NCBI GenBank assembly: GCA_000934385.1
Contig: KN880552.1
Span: 1 to 64,000, forward strand
DNA from: Cylindrobasidium torrendii FP15055 ss-10
Lineage: Eukaryota > Basidiomycota > Agaricomycetes > Agaricales > Physalacriaceae
Length of the DNA: 64,000 nucleotides
Reading direction: 5' to 3'
Within the stretch, counting starts at the first letter, position 1; each line of letters starts with the position of its first letter. Below, one piece after another: positions 43,703-56,374 of this stretch. The translations under genes were made by a program, and so were the position numbers. The notes under the pieces are model-generated. The model did no database searches. It worked only from the letters and a program-made list of their open reading frames with translations, and was not told the DNA's origin.

Positions 43703-46700
43703 TGTGCGTGATAAAATCGAAGGTGCAAGATGATGGTACGGTTCAAGAGGTTGCGGCTGGAGTAGCGCCAACAAGATGTGTACTAGTCTGAGCCCGCCGG
43801 GCACCCAAGAAGCCGCGCTATTAAGTTTCGCCCCGATCAGTGAGGAGGGAATGTGAGCTACTAGCGCAGTACCAGCTTTCGGAGTCTAGTATAGGACGTC
43901 GAGGAGAACACATTATACAATGCCGGAGGCAGACTACTTACGTCGATCCGAGGACCGCAGGCGGTGTATTCCATTGTAGCAGCACCACTTCTCACACTCA
44001 GCGCCAGCTCAGCGCTCGGCCTCCAACATCTTTGTTTGACTGGAATATACGGCTAGAGTGTAGCAAGAGTGGGCGTGAAAAGAAACCTCCCAAGAATCTG
44101 CGGGTGTTGAGGGTTAGACAATGCTAGCATTTATTCTCTCAAGTAGTTACAACAGTCAAGAGAGTCGTCCCGTCAGATTTGAAGGAGCTTGCATAGAATC
44201 TGTCCTAGAAAGTAACAAGTGGAGATCTGTACGCATGAAGTGGTTGTGGGGGCAATATCTGGAGAACGCCGATAAATGTGGGAAGATGGAATCGAGAGTC
44301 TCAGCCATAGTTGCAATTTGGAAGTGTGTCTGTCCACTATGCGGGAGATGGTTCGGAAAACCCAGTGACACTGTTGCGCCTCATCATGGCGAAATTCAAG
44401 AGAGTCGTGGCCAATAATCTGCCAACAGCACGTAGAACTGTTGAAGAGCGCCCAAAGCGCAGGCCGTAGCTGCGGCCCGATGATCCGCGTGAATATTTGT
44501 CATCGCCTGTTTGTTTCCGTACTCCCACGATCCACCTGACCATGGACCACTCCGGCCAAACTCTGGTCGACGCGCTCATCTACCTAGGATATTTCCGACC
44601 CCATAGGATACTGGACTTGTTTTGCGCTGGATTGCGCTGGAAAGAGTGTCGCGGGAGTCTTTGAGGGTGCGTCGCCTGTTCATTTCATCTGCCTGTTTGC
44701 TTACTACGAACGCAGATTGAACACAGATACAAGTAGTCCACTCATCTTACTTATTCTATTTATTCGAAACGCACATCTATCCCCTCCCTCCAATGAGATA
44801 TCATCCTGTGCCCTCTCATGATGCTCGCCGACCGCAGTTTCTTCTATGTACTACCTCGCGATCCCCGGCCGCAAGATACAGAGTAGCGACTCTGGCCAGC
44901 GCGCGCGTTTGTCGCATCATGCCTCGTATCGCGCTCCGCGACAGCTAAATACTAGATTCCAGCAGCCGTGGCTTTTTGCCTATTGATTCCCACTCCCTTC
45001 CCATATTGCACGCTATGCGCATCGTACTGTCCTCTGGCGGCCTGGGTGCACTCAAACTTAGACATACCTATTCCCATTGACTCCCGCGACTCATGAGTGC
45101 TTACCTTCGCCCTGGACAGATACTGCGCCCACCATCACAATGACCCCGTCGCAAGTGGCCCCAAAAACATGCCCAGCATGAGCCTTACCAACCGCAACTA
45201 CCTTATCAAACCCTCGACCTCCTTTGCCGCCTTGGTCGCCCTCGTCTGCAAGGCGGTGCTGTCCCTTTCCTGACCGAGCACGTCCGCTTTCGGTTCTGCA
45301 TAGATGCTGGTCGACCTGCAAGTCTTAGACGAGATCCTTTACGGGAGCATTGGCTCGAACGGCTCATTGAGAATGCTTCGAGTTCCCCAGCAACAGTCTA
45401 TACCCCTCACAAATCTGGATAATCAACACTGTACGGACGTCGGCCTCACGTTGATGCAGCCTGGCAGCGTCTTCTTAGGCGTCTCGGCTGGAAGGATCGA
45501 ACACAGGCATACTGGTCGACAAAGGTGTGACGGTGGAGCCCGAAGGCGTTCTGTACGCAAACCAACTTGGGCAGTGACCTTGTTGGTTCATTCATCCTTG
45601 TCGCGGCCGATACTAGGTTCAACTCGATTCATCGCATCCTTAGCCGTGCTACACCGCATTTGGAGACTGATGAAGAGCTGACGCGCAGCTGGAGAGTGTA
45701 CAAACGCGAGGAATACGACGAGACACCTCTAGACGGAGAAGGTGTACAAGACGAAGGGATGGGTTGTTTCATCTCGAGCATTTCGATTTTGGGAGTTGCG
45801 GTGGAGTGCTCGCCGTGTGCTGTACAAGGTCTCACAATTGACTGGAGGTTTTTGCCGCAGAGTCCAAGTTGAAGGCGCGGTGGTCCACCAACAGCATATA
45901 CATTGATACCATACATGGATTTTGACAATTTGACAAGATACATACATCGGTTCGTTCGTTGTTCTGATGTACAGTGTCCTTTTCGACGTATACACAGTAT
46001 ACAGTGTACAACAGTATAAGAGGCGAGGGTAGAGCACAGAGAAGCAAAGCGCAGAGAAGTAAAGTACAGACATGCGACCTGCGTCGACATGAATAACTTA
46101 CTGATACTAGAGGGTCGAATGTGTGGGTGTATCGCAATGGAGATAGTAGGTATCCTGCGTTCGGAATGGTTGGAGAAGGAGAAAAAGGGAAACGCGCGTT
46201 GGTAGAGGAGGTCACGGAGGGGTACGACTTGAGCTTGAGGTGCGACTAGCGCGTAGTGGAGGTATGAGTGTACATGCGCCTGAACGCGTTGAGGTAGCGC
46301 GATTGGGGTTGGATTCTCTCGCGATGGATAGACTGCTGGGGATCAAATGAGAACGGCTCGGCATGATGAAGAATGCCCACGCACAAAGCTAGTCTAACAG
46401 ACTAAGAAGGGTATGTGGTGGGCTTGAGGATACGAAAGGAGTAGAGGCGCTCGGAGGGAGAGGGTAACGCGCAAAGTGATGCTTTGGCTCGAGAGAGGGA
46501 AACTCGCGAGGATGGTTCAGGTAGGGTAACGCAGATTTTTCTGGGTAGCGCAGTGAGGAGGTTTCTGGGTGTAGCGCAGGCTGTGATGGATAGAAAAGGA
46601 ACGGTGATGCCAGATGAGTAGACACAGCGACAACATGAACTATATGTATGCCTCTGCATCTTATTGTCGTCCTAGTTAGGCGTACAATAAGAGATGATGA

Positions 46701-47665
46701 AGCAGTGTGTACTATGTTCCTGTGGGATGGACCGAGCTACCTCACTCACCACAATGTCCGGCGAACCGAGTATACGACGCAAGAAGACGCTTGAGCAAGT
46801 GCTGTGATACCTTTGCGTTTTGCGGACATTCCTAAGCGCAGACTACAGCTGGCCGTTGAACTGACGGAGCTCGTCGGCCCCGATGATGGCGGACGGAAAG
46901 CAGAACGATCGTGTGTAAGTAACAGGCTCTGGACAGCAGTGATCCTGCCTGGAGTCGCTTGTAGACGCCTCCATTGAAGACGTTCGAGGATGCAGAGCCG
47001 CTTTTTGAACTCTTTAGAAGTGTCATGATATCCTAAGGTTGACTAGCGCGGTTGCACCGGAGAGACTCCGACTTGGGCCTCTCCCAGCGCGTTTGTAGAA
47101 TAGGACGTAGACTCTCTTCGTCTTCTGTTGCAAGGCTTCTGCGGGAAACACTGGCGGTGCCGTGCTTACTGATTACAAGGCCTCGTTTGCATCCTCAGGC
47201 GCCGACTACAACGACAGCAGCGTTCAATATTCTTGAAAGCATGGTGGCATCTTGACAATGTTCTGCATCGCACATTTTCTCCAGACAGGCGATACATACC
47301 TTTGCCGACGAGAAGAAACTAAAACGCTGACGAGACACACAACAATGACAACGTAGGACATACAAGTAAAATTGCTCTTACAGTTACAACAGGTGGAGAA
47401 GGAGTGTCGATAGATACCAAGCCTGGCAATAAATACTACGAAAGCCATAATAAAGTACAAGCGCACGACAGTATAAAATCAAGGAAGGAGGGCGGTAATA
47501 AATACCAAACAGACGGCGCCGAATAAGAATGTTAAGTTATTGTTACAACCACGATGAGGAGAGAATCGGGTGGGGCATATTTCGGATAGAATGAGGTTGG
47601 GGTCTGCAAGGAGATTAGCTGGAAAGGCGGCGCGGAAATGATGTGCGGGGCATACGGGGATCGGT
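43703..47665. other. Long stretch without a nameable gene
   Basis: Short coding-like pieces: plus 44543-44660 (MDHSGQTLVDALIYLGYF), plus 45130-45480 (NMPSMSLTNRNYLIKPSTSF, then VLDEILYGSIGSNGSLRML), plus 45567-45872 (LETDEELTRSWRVYKREEYD). The 45 kb pieces may belong to one damaged gene. Minus frames at 45629-46625 are mostly simple-biased. No RNA gene or mobile element seen. This is the left border of the mating-type locus. Confidence 0.3.
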
Positions 47666-47791
47666 TCAAGCAATGGTGCACGCTCCGCCGTGCGAGTTGG
47701 TGTTGCCCTCGCGCTCGTAGTCGACGCAGACCGCCTCCTCCTCCGACGTGACAGTGACCAGGGTCACGTCGAGGGTGAGGAACGAGTCCAT
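47666..47791 (-). CDS. Pheromone precursor P1 (CaaX CTIA)
   Basis: 41 aa, start MDSFLTLDVTLV, end SHGGACTIA. Type: basidiomycete B mating-type pheromone precursor. Visible features are a short acidic N-terminus, the maturation motif DYEREG where cleavage after Glu-Arg is expected, a short Gly-rich mature part and a C-terminal CaaX box. By family knowledge the Cys is farnesylated, AAX is removed, the end is carboxymethylated and the peptide is exported to act on STE3 receptors of compatible mates. A TATA-like ATATAAAG is at 47993-48000, 200 bp upstream. The longer plus frame over it (47690-47956) is a shadow. Confidence 0.9.
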   Translation of the reverse strand: MDSFLTLDVTLVTVTSEEEAVCVDYEREGNTNSHGGACTIA

Positions 47792-50700
47792 TGCGGTGTG
47801 TGTTGGGGGGTAGTGCAGGTAGTGGTGTTCACCAATGAGCGGGCTGAACGATGGTTGGCCAAGATGCAGTGCGTGGGTGGGATGTACAAATGCACTGAAG
47901 CGAACCGAGCGAGAGCGTCAAGGGTGGTTGTGGATAGTGATGTGGTGGTGGGGTAGGGAAGGGGGGGAAAGATTCGCCTGCGAGAGATCGTCCTTTATAT
48001 CCGTGGCCAAACCCGAAATAATGGTTCATAATTTGCAATGTCTATCCTTGATGACTCTACGCCTGCGCCGAGCGCCACCAAGACTGAGGGTGAGACAGAC
48101 ACGCGAAAACGACAATATCTGCAACCAAAAACAATTTCTCCATTTCGAGGAGTGTTCGAAACAGAGGCCTGGCTGGATGGGGTGGGTTCGCAACAATCGG
48201 AGTCATAAGCAGACGGGGCCGCAGCCACCACAAGAAGAGGGCATAATCCTTCGCTGAAGGGCTATTGCCTTCGAGCGCCGAGGTCGGACAGGTCCATGTG
48301 TACGCGGCTCCGAGCTTGCAGAAGATGTTTTTGTGCGGGTTGCGATAGCTCCTCGAGCGTGACCGCAATGCAACACATAATCTACGACGATATAGTCTTC
48401 ACTGGATAGGTTGCGGCGTAGCGAGGAGGTGGATGAAGTAGCTGGTGTTGTCTGCTATCGTCCGGTTGTACACAGTCATCGAAAGCGAAGGCCTTTGGGG
48501 GCGCAGCGAAGAATGGTATGACACTACAGAAGTAAAATGAGAAGCCGTATCCATTTTGCGGGAGTGGATAACGCACCTTGTGAAAGACGCCCTTCTACCA
48601 TATCCATCTAACGCCTGCCTGTTCATCTAGGCGTCGTTCTCAGTCGCAATCGATTGCTATTCCAGAGATGCAAAAGCATAGTGATAGTCCGAGGCGGTCA
48701 GTGAAGTTTTATCCAGTGCCCGCGTCGCAGAGTTCGTGCCAAATCTCGTCCATGATGGCAAGTGCCACGACGCGACGCTCCGGCACTTGCGCCGGCAAGA
48801 CACGATCGGGACACCCGAGTCCCACGTGTTGCACCTGCCTTCTAACCGTCACCTTCGCGTAGCCTTCACGCTACGAGTTATCAGCCGGGTCGACGCCCTT
48901 ACACAGACATCATATTGTCGTATAGATGCTTATGTTATTCTTACTCCTGTTGTTCTGTGGTTGTCGCAGCTCAACCTCAGAGGCACAAGCTCATGGCCGT
49001 TGAGACCATTGAACATTGTTATGCGTATTCCCCTTCGGTATTTAACCGCCTAATCCTCGTAGACTGGTCCTCGCTCCCAGCTAACCACGCATAGTGCATC
49101 CTCAAAACGACTACTCATGCCGCGCCCAATCCGTTCTCCACCCTCTTGAGTCGCACTCAAGAGAACCAAAGAATCTTCTATTTCGTGGTGACCTTTGTCT
49201 CTTTCACTTCTACTGCGCCTCTTTTCTCGAATCTCCCTTTACAAGACTCGAGTTTCTAGCCATGAGAGGATGCACCCTTTTTTCGCACCCTTTTTTTTCG
49301 TCTTTGTCGGAAAGACAAAGTGGTGCCGGCGTGCTGCAAGCGGTCACAGCGACAGCATATTGTTCTTCTCGTTTCTCTCCACGATATTCTTTCTTCTTCA
49401 CCTCACCCCAGTGTCAATGAAGTTCTTTGTGAACTTTGGCGAGCTATGGGCCGCAATTCTCACGGTAACCACTGTTCGAGCAATGTATACGCTCAAAAGT
49501 CGCGCTCTATCCTCCATATTCGCTCGTTCAGCAAGATTGTTCATGGATTTCACTTGTCTAACTGCATGATATCCTATCGTGCCAGCGTCGTTCGTCGACG
49601 GCAGCTGCAGCCGTCGAATGCGCGAACCTTGATTAAGGCGCGCCGCACCTGGTGCCAAGCCGGGTCTTTGGTTTTTCTCGTCCAAGAAGAGACAAGCGCA
49701 CATCCTTCCACCATCCGAAAAGGAGAGAAGGAGTCATGAGTGTCCGAAGACACCGCGCCGAAGGCATCCCGCGTAAGGGTCGGTACGCTGTCGACAAATC
49801 AGTTGCGTGCTCCTTCGACTTTTCGCCGCGGCCATGATTACGGTTGTAGGCAGCAGGACGGCCATGGTACGTAAAATTATCATAAGGCTGTCGACGAAAA
49901 GGACAAGTAAACATATGTCAGAGCTACGCCACCGCAGATGGAAGAGTGGGGTTGGTAGGTTAAGAATCAAGCGCAACACGAGGATAAGACAACGCTTATT
50001 TGGGTTAGATTCGTGCAAAAAAAGCTGACAAAGAATTAGACAATAGGAGAAAATGAGGGATTATGCCATGGATTTACCTCCGCGTGACTCTTGCTAACAC
50101 CCAGCCCTAACCCAGAACCATGGGAGGGATGTATATCTCTCCGTACAGGCCAGCCTTTGGAGTGTATGTATGGCGGAGCGACGGAGACTCTCGACGCCCT
50201 ACGCCGTCGTAGACGCATCGTTGCTTGGGATGCACGCGTGTGCGTCTCCTTACAACAAGTGTTGGAATTCCGAGCGCTTTAACTAGCGGAGTCTAAAGTG
50301 TCTAGCTATCTGAACATGGGACTCAGGTTCCTTGCTTGATTAGGTTGGCGGCGCCATGAATATCGCAGCTACTATCGCGATGCATCGCCAAAGCTGTGCG
50401 TGAACATGAGGCTGGAGGGCGACCGTCAAATTACTTTCTGACCCTTTTTGACGCAGGTAGGCGGCGGGGATCTTGACCCGTCCAACGGAATGCCTAAGAA
50501 AAAACAACTCCGTCTACAATGCACATACTAACGCCCCGGAGCGCTGCCAGGACGTTGGCTCGCTCCCAGCATGAAGAAAAGAGACGGCGCAATCACACGA
50601 TGATATGTTTTACAAAATGTCTTGTTCGACGAAAAGTGTTGTACAATTTGGTTTACTGCGGTGGTTGCACGTGTGTAAAGAGAGGATGGCGCCGCGAGCG

Positions 50701-50894
50701 CTTGTGGGAGGTGTTGTACAGGTTATACATATTAAATATGAGAAACAGGATTGCATAGGGGCATAATTGGCCTGACGCCTGGTGACTGGGGAGAGACGGA
50801 GGGTGTGTGGCGCCTAAGGCACTAGAGATGGACAGTGCTGCTTGCTGGGCGAGGTCAGACAGACAGTACAGAGAGATAACATTGGCACGCACTG
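47792..50894. other. Spacer within the mating-type locus
   Basis: Several 100-140 codon frames (for example plus 47835-48257, 49094-49420, 49320-49739) lack family matches, and most overlap each other on both strands. No further pheromone precursor (MD/ME start plus CaaX end) was found. Confidence 0.35.
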
Positions 50895-51050
50895 CTATGA
50901 GACGACGCAGTATCCACCGCGAGAGTTACTAGGATCGCCTTCGCGCTCGTAGTCTACGAAGGCACCCGCTTCGGACCCCTCCATCCTGAGGAGAGTGGTT
51001 TCGACGCAGAGGTTGATATCCTCGGGCGTCAGAGCAGTGAATGAGTCCAT
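50895..51050 (-). CDS. Pheromone precursor P2 (CaaX CVVS)
   Basis: 51 aa: start MDSFTALTPEDIN, maturation motif FVDYEREGDPSNS, end RGGYCVVS. The Met is placed at 51050 because MDSFT is common to the set; an upstream frame of 43 codons is not conserved. TATAAAA (other strand) at 51191-51197, about 140 bp upstream. Predicted mature lipopeptide: roughly a dozen residues ending in farnesyl-Cys. Confidence 0.93.
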   Translation of the reverse strand: MDSFTALTPEDINLCVETTLLRMEGSEAGAFVDYEREGDPSNSRGGYCVVS

Positions 51051-52724
51051 TGGATGTGCGGTGATGAAGAGTGCTGCGCGGTGCGAGTGATAGTGTTTGG
51101 GGCGCGAAAGGGCGAGAAAAAGTGGTAGGCAGTGTTTGGCGGTATGAGGATGGGTGGGCTCGTACACGGATTTGAGCATTTATGCCATGCTTTTATACTC
51201 TGAGAAATGAGCCAATCGGGTTGTCTCTGCACAGCCAGCAACCATCTTCGGGCAATGGGCCGTTTTCGTTGTGCTTAGTCAGGCGTCAGATGCCCCCAAG
51301 CGCAGAGTTGTCTGTACCTATCTCTTCCCAGCATCCTGAGGGACCTTTACCTCGACGCACATGCAAAGTCAAGAATTTTGACAGGAAGCGCGCGGTGCGA
51401 AAAGGGTCAAGCTGGGAGCATCCCACGATAATGCGATTACACGGCATTGTAATGCACTTTGGCTGACAAGCGCATCCTCTACTATCGCTGAGCGAAAGCA
51501 GACTACCGGAGGCATTGATTGACGAAGTCGCTCACTCTCCCCGTCGCTTGCGACGTCGCCAAGCAATGGTGAGCTCAGCACATGGGTAGCTGACGCTTGA
51601 CCGGCTGGCTCAACGCGTGGGGGTATGGTCGGCGCCATCTTGGTATCCCAGCTCAAAGTAGGAGCCGCGACCATGGCAGCCCTTGCTGCCGCAGTCTTTC
51701 CTACGCCCACGGCGCGGGAACACTGGGCGCCGCGTTCTAGCTCAGAGACAATGGCATGAGAGGAGACGATGCGCGGGATATGAGACAATCCTAAGGGATA
51801 GGGAAGATGGGGCGAACGTTGAGCATGGATGAATGAATGTTGACGTTCAGGAAGGACTTGACATCTTCTGAATAGTTGATGAAACATGAGATGGATGGGT
51901 AGAGAAAGGGATGGTGTGGCAGTAGTCCCAGTGGCGTCGCGGGGAGTTGAAATGCAGCAATTGGGATAGCTTGAGGCGCTTCGAAGGTCAGCAACGATGT
52001 ACTTAGTAGCACATATTCATTGGCAATGTAGCGTGTGATATCATAGGAAAGTACGGGCTGTAGGTGCCGTTGGGTGGGTGAGAGCGTGTAGCCTAGAGCG
52101 AGGCTGACAAGACGTACTTTTCCTCCGTACGTGAGAGCGGCAGTGCCCACATACGGGAATGGGGTTCCCACCGACCGCATCTCCCAGCGCACTTGGCCAC
52201 GTCGCCGATAAGGAGAGGGGCCCGAAAGGGAGAATCGACGAGTAAACTGGTCACAAATTGGCCTTGGAAACACGGTAGACGGGCTACCTCGCTAGTTTCC
52301 TTGGGCGAACGGTGGTCATGGTGGGACGGGATGAAGTGACGTCGATCGCGTGCCAGGAGTCCGGGCCGGAGGCTTATCACATGTCAATGGACTATGCGAC
52401 TCTGAATACATGAACAAGGCGCCATGAACGTTGATTTGGATGACGGGAAAGTGGGTAGTACATTTTGGTTTCGGATAGGTATACAGAGTATGTAAAAGTG
52501 ATTGAGCTTGAAGAACGTGGGAGTATCATGTCCGTGCACTCGTGAACGAGTTCGTAAGGGAAGTGGAGTCCAAAAGTTGTGAAGAAACCAATATCTACAG
52601 CAACAGAAGGTGGTGTTGGACGCTTCCAGAGCTGTCCTTGAGCTTCTGTGACGGGCTGCAAATACTAGTAAGCTTCGTAGACATGCTCCCATCTGGTTGC
52701 GCACCGTGCACGATGGCGGAATGT
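51051..52724. other. Spacer with unsupported frames
   Basis: The largest frame is minus 51791-52273 (160 codons), reading GTAALTYGGKVRLVSLALGY and AFQLPATPLGLLPHHPFLYP; it starts and ends without any recognised domain. It is noted because its composition is not obviously random. Confidence 0.3.
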
Positions 52725-52937
52725 CTATATGATAATACACGAACCACCTCGGGAGGTTGGATCCTCTTGCCGCTCGAAGTTGACTAGCGCATCTTCTGTA
52801 TGCGGTGCAGTATGGGACATATCCTGGGTAGTGGCTGGAATGGTGCAGTGTGTGGGATCCACGCTCATTCCCAGTGCCTCGTCTGGCATGGTACTTGAGA
52901 GCGGAAAGATAAAAGATAGAGTGTTGAAAGTATCCAT
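52725..52937 (-). CDS. Pheromone precursor P3 (CaaX CIII)
   Basis: 70 aa, the longest of the set. Start MDTFNTLSFIFPL; motif VNFERQEDPTS; end RGGSCIII. The mature region is close to that of P2 (DPSNSRGGYC against DPTSRGGSC). The CaaX box has Ile in the last position, unusual for a farnesylated peptide. TATAAAG (other strand) at 53017-53023, 80 bp upstream, followed outward by ACAATG-type motifs near 53100. The 224-codon frame 52384-53058 over it is a shadow. Confidence 0.9.
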   Translation of the reverse strand: MDTFNTLSFIFPLSSTMPDEALGMSVDPTHCTIPATTQDMSHTAPHTEDALVNFERQEDPTSRGGSCIII

Positions 52938-53354
52938 TAGCACGAGTGTTGAACAGATGAGAGGACTCAAGGCCAACGTCAGGCATAAATGATAATCTAT
53001 TCCACGCCAACAGCCGCTTTATACGTTTACTGTTCTGTATGGGATCAATCATCGCCAAACAACTTGCTGTTTATGCCTTCCTACTATTGTTCGACTGCTC
53101 ATTGTTTATTGTCACGATTTTCTCGTACGCTTACTATAGCATCGGGAATTACATGCTTCGGAGCGGTCAAAGCGCATAATACGGGGTGCCATCCAGGCTG
53201 TTCACCAGCGACTGGGCGGTCTGATTGCTCTGCGCCACGCGCAAATTTCTTCTTCGATCCGAATTCGTATTCGTCAAGACCAAGTATCATACGCTCAGTA
53301 GGCTCAGAGTCCGCTTGAAGTGCTTTCGAAAGTACATCGCGGTGTACGGACCGG

Positions 53355-53457
53355 ACAATGGTGAAAAGCCACGTGGCTCCTCGCCATTGTGCTTTGAAGT
53401 ATCTATTGTCTACCGCATTTGGCGAACAATGATAATAACACCCAAGCTTGATAAATA
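53355..53457 (+). promoter_or_regulatory. P4 promoter: ACAATG motifs and TATA-like box
   Basis: ACAATGG at 53355-53361, CCATTGT (same motif, other strand) at 53384-53390, ACAATG at 53426-53431, and ATAAATA at 53451-53457, all within 200 bp of the P4 start. They resemble the HMG-box (Prf1-type) pheromone-response core ACAAWGG known from other basidiomycetes; function is inferred. Confidence 0.45.
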
Positions 53458-53554
53458 GAAGTCCATTCGCGCTTTGATACTTACTGTCATTCTCGCTATT
53501 GAGTCTATCCGCGTCGCTTTACACCACCACCTCGTCCTTGCCCATCTCACCATC

Positions 53555-53722
53555 ATGGACGCCTTCACCACACTTTTCATCGCACCCGAAGACGCAGAAA
53601 CCATTTTCTACAGCGAGGAATATGATGATTCGACGCCAAATACCAACCCACCACTACCAGTCGACTCCGAGCGTTCTGGGGACCAAAGCGCTGTCCACAA
53701 TGGCGGCTGTGTGATTTCATGA
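53555..53722 (+). CDS. Pheromone precursor P4 (CaaX CVIS)
   Basis: 55 aa: start MDAFTTLFIAPEDAE, maturation region VDSERSGDQSAV, end HNGGCVIS. N-terminus and mature part resemble P5 (MEAFTTIFLD..., HSVAHSGGC). Starts at the Met of the shared MDAFTT motif, not at the upstream Met at 53474. Nearest neighbour of the STE3 receptor, 826 bp upstream of it on the same strand. Confidence 0.92.
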   Translation: MDAFTTLFIAPEDAETIFYSEEYDDSTPNTNPPLPVDSERSGDQSAVHNGGCVIS

Positions 53723-54547
53723 CCACTGTGCGTCTTCACAATTACTTTTGGACGTCTCGTCTAACGCTACCCAAGCACCCATACCCATCTCCGTCTGCAA
53801 CTCAGTCTCGAACGAGAGCGGCGACAAGCCCATCGCGGGCTCCTATATCTTCACAAATCATGGCCTGGCGCCGAGTCTTTATTATGTCCATTATGCATCC
53901 ACCTTTTCTGTACTCCTCAAGATATCCTTCCTTCGCTATTCGAAACCTTATGATCTCCTTGTTTGGGCTGTAGTGTACCGGGACTATTCTTCGTGTAATG
54001 CTCTGCTTTGTGCTGTAGTATCTTCTAGCCTACGGGCAGCCGCATATCTAGGCATCACTTGTTCTTATCCACAATAAAGAGATGGTGCTGTGACCCTTGA
54101 AATCCGAAAGTGATTCCACAGCTATGAATTTCGAGGTAGTTTTCTCCGTGCTTCAAGTTTGGATGCCCAACGCGCCTGTGCTTGGAGGAATCGTGCGCGC
54201 CTCGGCATTGTCGTTCGTCAATAGGAAAAAAGAGTGGAAGCATGTTTGTGAATTCCTTCCTTATACGCCTGCTTTCGTCCCCTAAAGGGTCTGTGCGCTT
54301 GAGAGTAGGGCGCATGCATGCCGAACAATTGTGCCGAGGTTCAGCCGATCAATATTTGGTCCTGTTTGATCCTGGCCGACCTATTGTCGTGACGTAGCAC
54401 CTCCGGACCCTATTGCTCAAAGCTCATTGTTCAAAGCCACCACGCGTTCATCCAGGAGAGAACAATGGGCTCTTATATCAATGAAAAGCGGACGGGAGTA
54501 GCTTTGCTCTTCGCCTGCTTTCCTCCCACCTGTCGACTTCCTTTGCA
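53723..54547. promoter_or_regulatory. Spacer and STE3 promoter
   Basis: No gene. Near the receptor: CATTGT at 54425-54430 and ACAATGG at 54462-54468, then a TATA-like TTATATCA at 54473-54480, about 70 bp before the start codon. Confidence 0.45.
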
Positions 54548-56374
54548 ATGCTGGACCCCACGTACCCTTTGTTCCCTGTCGCGTCCTTCATAGCCTGCGC
54601 CATTACGCTCATCCCTCTACCTTGGCACCTGCAAGCTTGGAACTCCGGTACATGCGCTTTCATGATGTGGACTGCCGCGACGTCGTTCGTGCGTGCCGTC
54701 AACTCGGTGATTTGGAAGGACAATGTAGAGAACGTAGCGCCAGTCTGGTGCGACATCAGTGCGTGATTTTTCGACCCGAAGAACTCCTCGCTGATTTTCT
54801 TTCATCAGCGACTCAAATAATGCTTGGCGCTGGTGTCGGTATCCCGGCTTCCATCCTTTGTATCAGTCGCAGACTATACAAGATCACCACCATTCAAGCC
54901 GTTGCAGTAACTCGCGAAGACGTGCGCTTTTTTTTCGCCCGTATTTCCGCGGTTGCTCATCCGACTCTCCTTAGAAACGAAAGGACCTTTACATCGACCT
55001 TTCAATATCGGTTGGGATTCCAATTATTGCTTTGATTTGTCGTACGTCCCGTTTTGTGCTTTGCTCGTCTATGCTCACTATCCAGCAGATATTGTTGTTC
55101 ACCCACATCGCTTTGATATCTTCGAGCAAATTGGCTGCTTTCCTGTCACGTACTACACCCTTCCGACGTGGTTCCTCTGGTACCTATGGCCCGTTGGCCT
55201 GGGCGTCGTCTCTTTCGTGTATTCCGCCCTCACCCTACGGTCGTTCATCATTCGTCGGGCCCAGTTCGCGTCGCTCCTTTCTACCACGAACGTCAGCCTT
55301 CAACGCTACTTCCGCCTGATGCTGCTGTCCATCGCGGACATGCTCCTCACCCTTCCGCTCTCTATCTGGACCGTAGTCACTAATAGCTCAGTGGTCATGG
55401 CGCCCTGGGTATCGTGGGAGGAAACGCACTATGGCTGGTCGCGCATTGGATACCGGCCAGCCTTGGTATGGCGTCAAAACGCGACTGCACAAACTGCCGT
55501 GGAGATCACTCGATGGCTTCCCGTGCTCTGCGCAATCATCTTCTTCGGCCTGTTTGGTTTTGCGTCGGAGGCACAGAAGAACTACAAGAGGATTTTCAAT
55601 GCCTTTTCTCGCTTTGTTGGGTACAAGCCCAAGCCAGCGAGCAAGAAACCCAAGTTCCATATGACCATGCCTACGTACGTCCCTCATCCGTTACCCACGT
55701 TCGGTATGCTAAACAGTTTATACAGACTGAAGAAAGTCACGACCACCCGTCAGAACTCCGATGCTACTCTTCCCGTCTACTCTGTCGGACCCCAACTTTC
55801 AGGCAAGAGTCTGAAAGACTCTTTCGAACTTGGCCCCTACAGCCCAACCTCCGACAAGACCGCGGTCTCCTCTCCGAAATCCTACACTCCGTCTATGTAC
55901 TTGTCTTCTCCCACCCGTCACCAACATTCAGTAGCATCGTTCGAGGCTTGTGCGTCGTCCTCGGTCGGGCATTTGACCTTGATGGAGGATGATGTGTCGC
56001 TCGTGACCCATGACCGAGTCGACGAGAACGTTATGCCCCGAGGAGAGGACTCCTTCATCGTCGGTGGAGACTACGTCGCCTCGATGAGCGAGTTACGGCG
56101 ACACGGATTCGAGGATGACTTCAAGCCCCTTCCGCCACTTCCATCGCAGGCCGATAGCACTACCACAGAACCAGCACGTGCATCGCAGGCTCCGACACGC
56201 ACACCATTATCTCTACCAACATCGCCTTCAAGAACCTATCCTTCGCCCTTTACTTGGGAACCGGTACGCTCACCAACTCGTGCTGAGGTACACGTCCCTC
56301 GACGTCCGACTTCAGTACCCTCGGCGCTGGATCGTCAAACTCACGAGATACCGCTACCGCTCTACGCAGTATGA
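54548..56374 (+). CDS. STE3: STE3-type mating pheromone receptor (GPCR)
   Basis: Four exons: 54548-54758, 54809-54921, 54975-55041, 55086-56374; 1680 nt, 559 aa. N-terminus MLDPTYPLFPVASFIACAIT, then LIPLPWHLQAWNSGTCAFMM, the conserved loop of the family; RRLYKI after TM3; RFDIFEQIGCFPVTY; WPVGLGVVSFVYSALTLRSF; RYFRLMLLSIADMLLTLPLS; WVSWEETHYGWSRIGY; and SEAQKNYKRI closing TM7. The cytosolic tail of about 210 residues is Ser/Thr/Pro-rich, as usual in basidiomycete receptors. Known role: detects farnesylated pheromones of compatible mates and signals through a heterotrimeric G protein and MAPK cascade to drive B-regulated development. It is the only receptor in the window. The ORF visible from 54953 reads through intron 3 and is not the true start. 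Confidence 0.97.

Noticed and set aside
44660..44700. GGGTGCGTCGCCTGTTCA resembling the start of the R segments
   Set aside because: Only about 15 bp match and similarity stops at once; not a third R copy.
45091..45321. Gly-rich minus frame read as a possible protein
   Set aside because: Composition bias only; the plus strand looks slightly more gene-like and neither could be modelled.
52384..53058. 224-codon minus-strand frame
   Set aside because: It overlaps pheromone gene P3 in another frame and has no domain; treated as a shadow.
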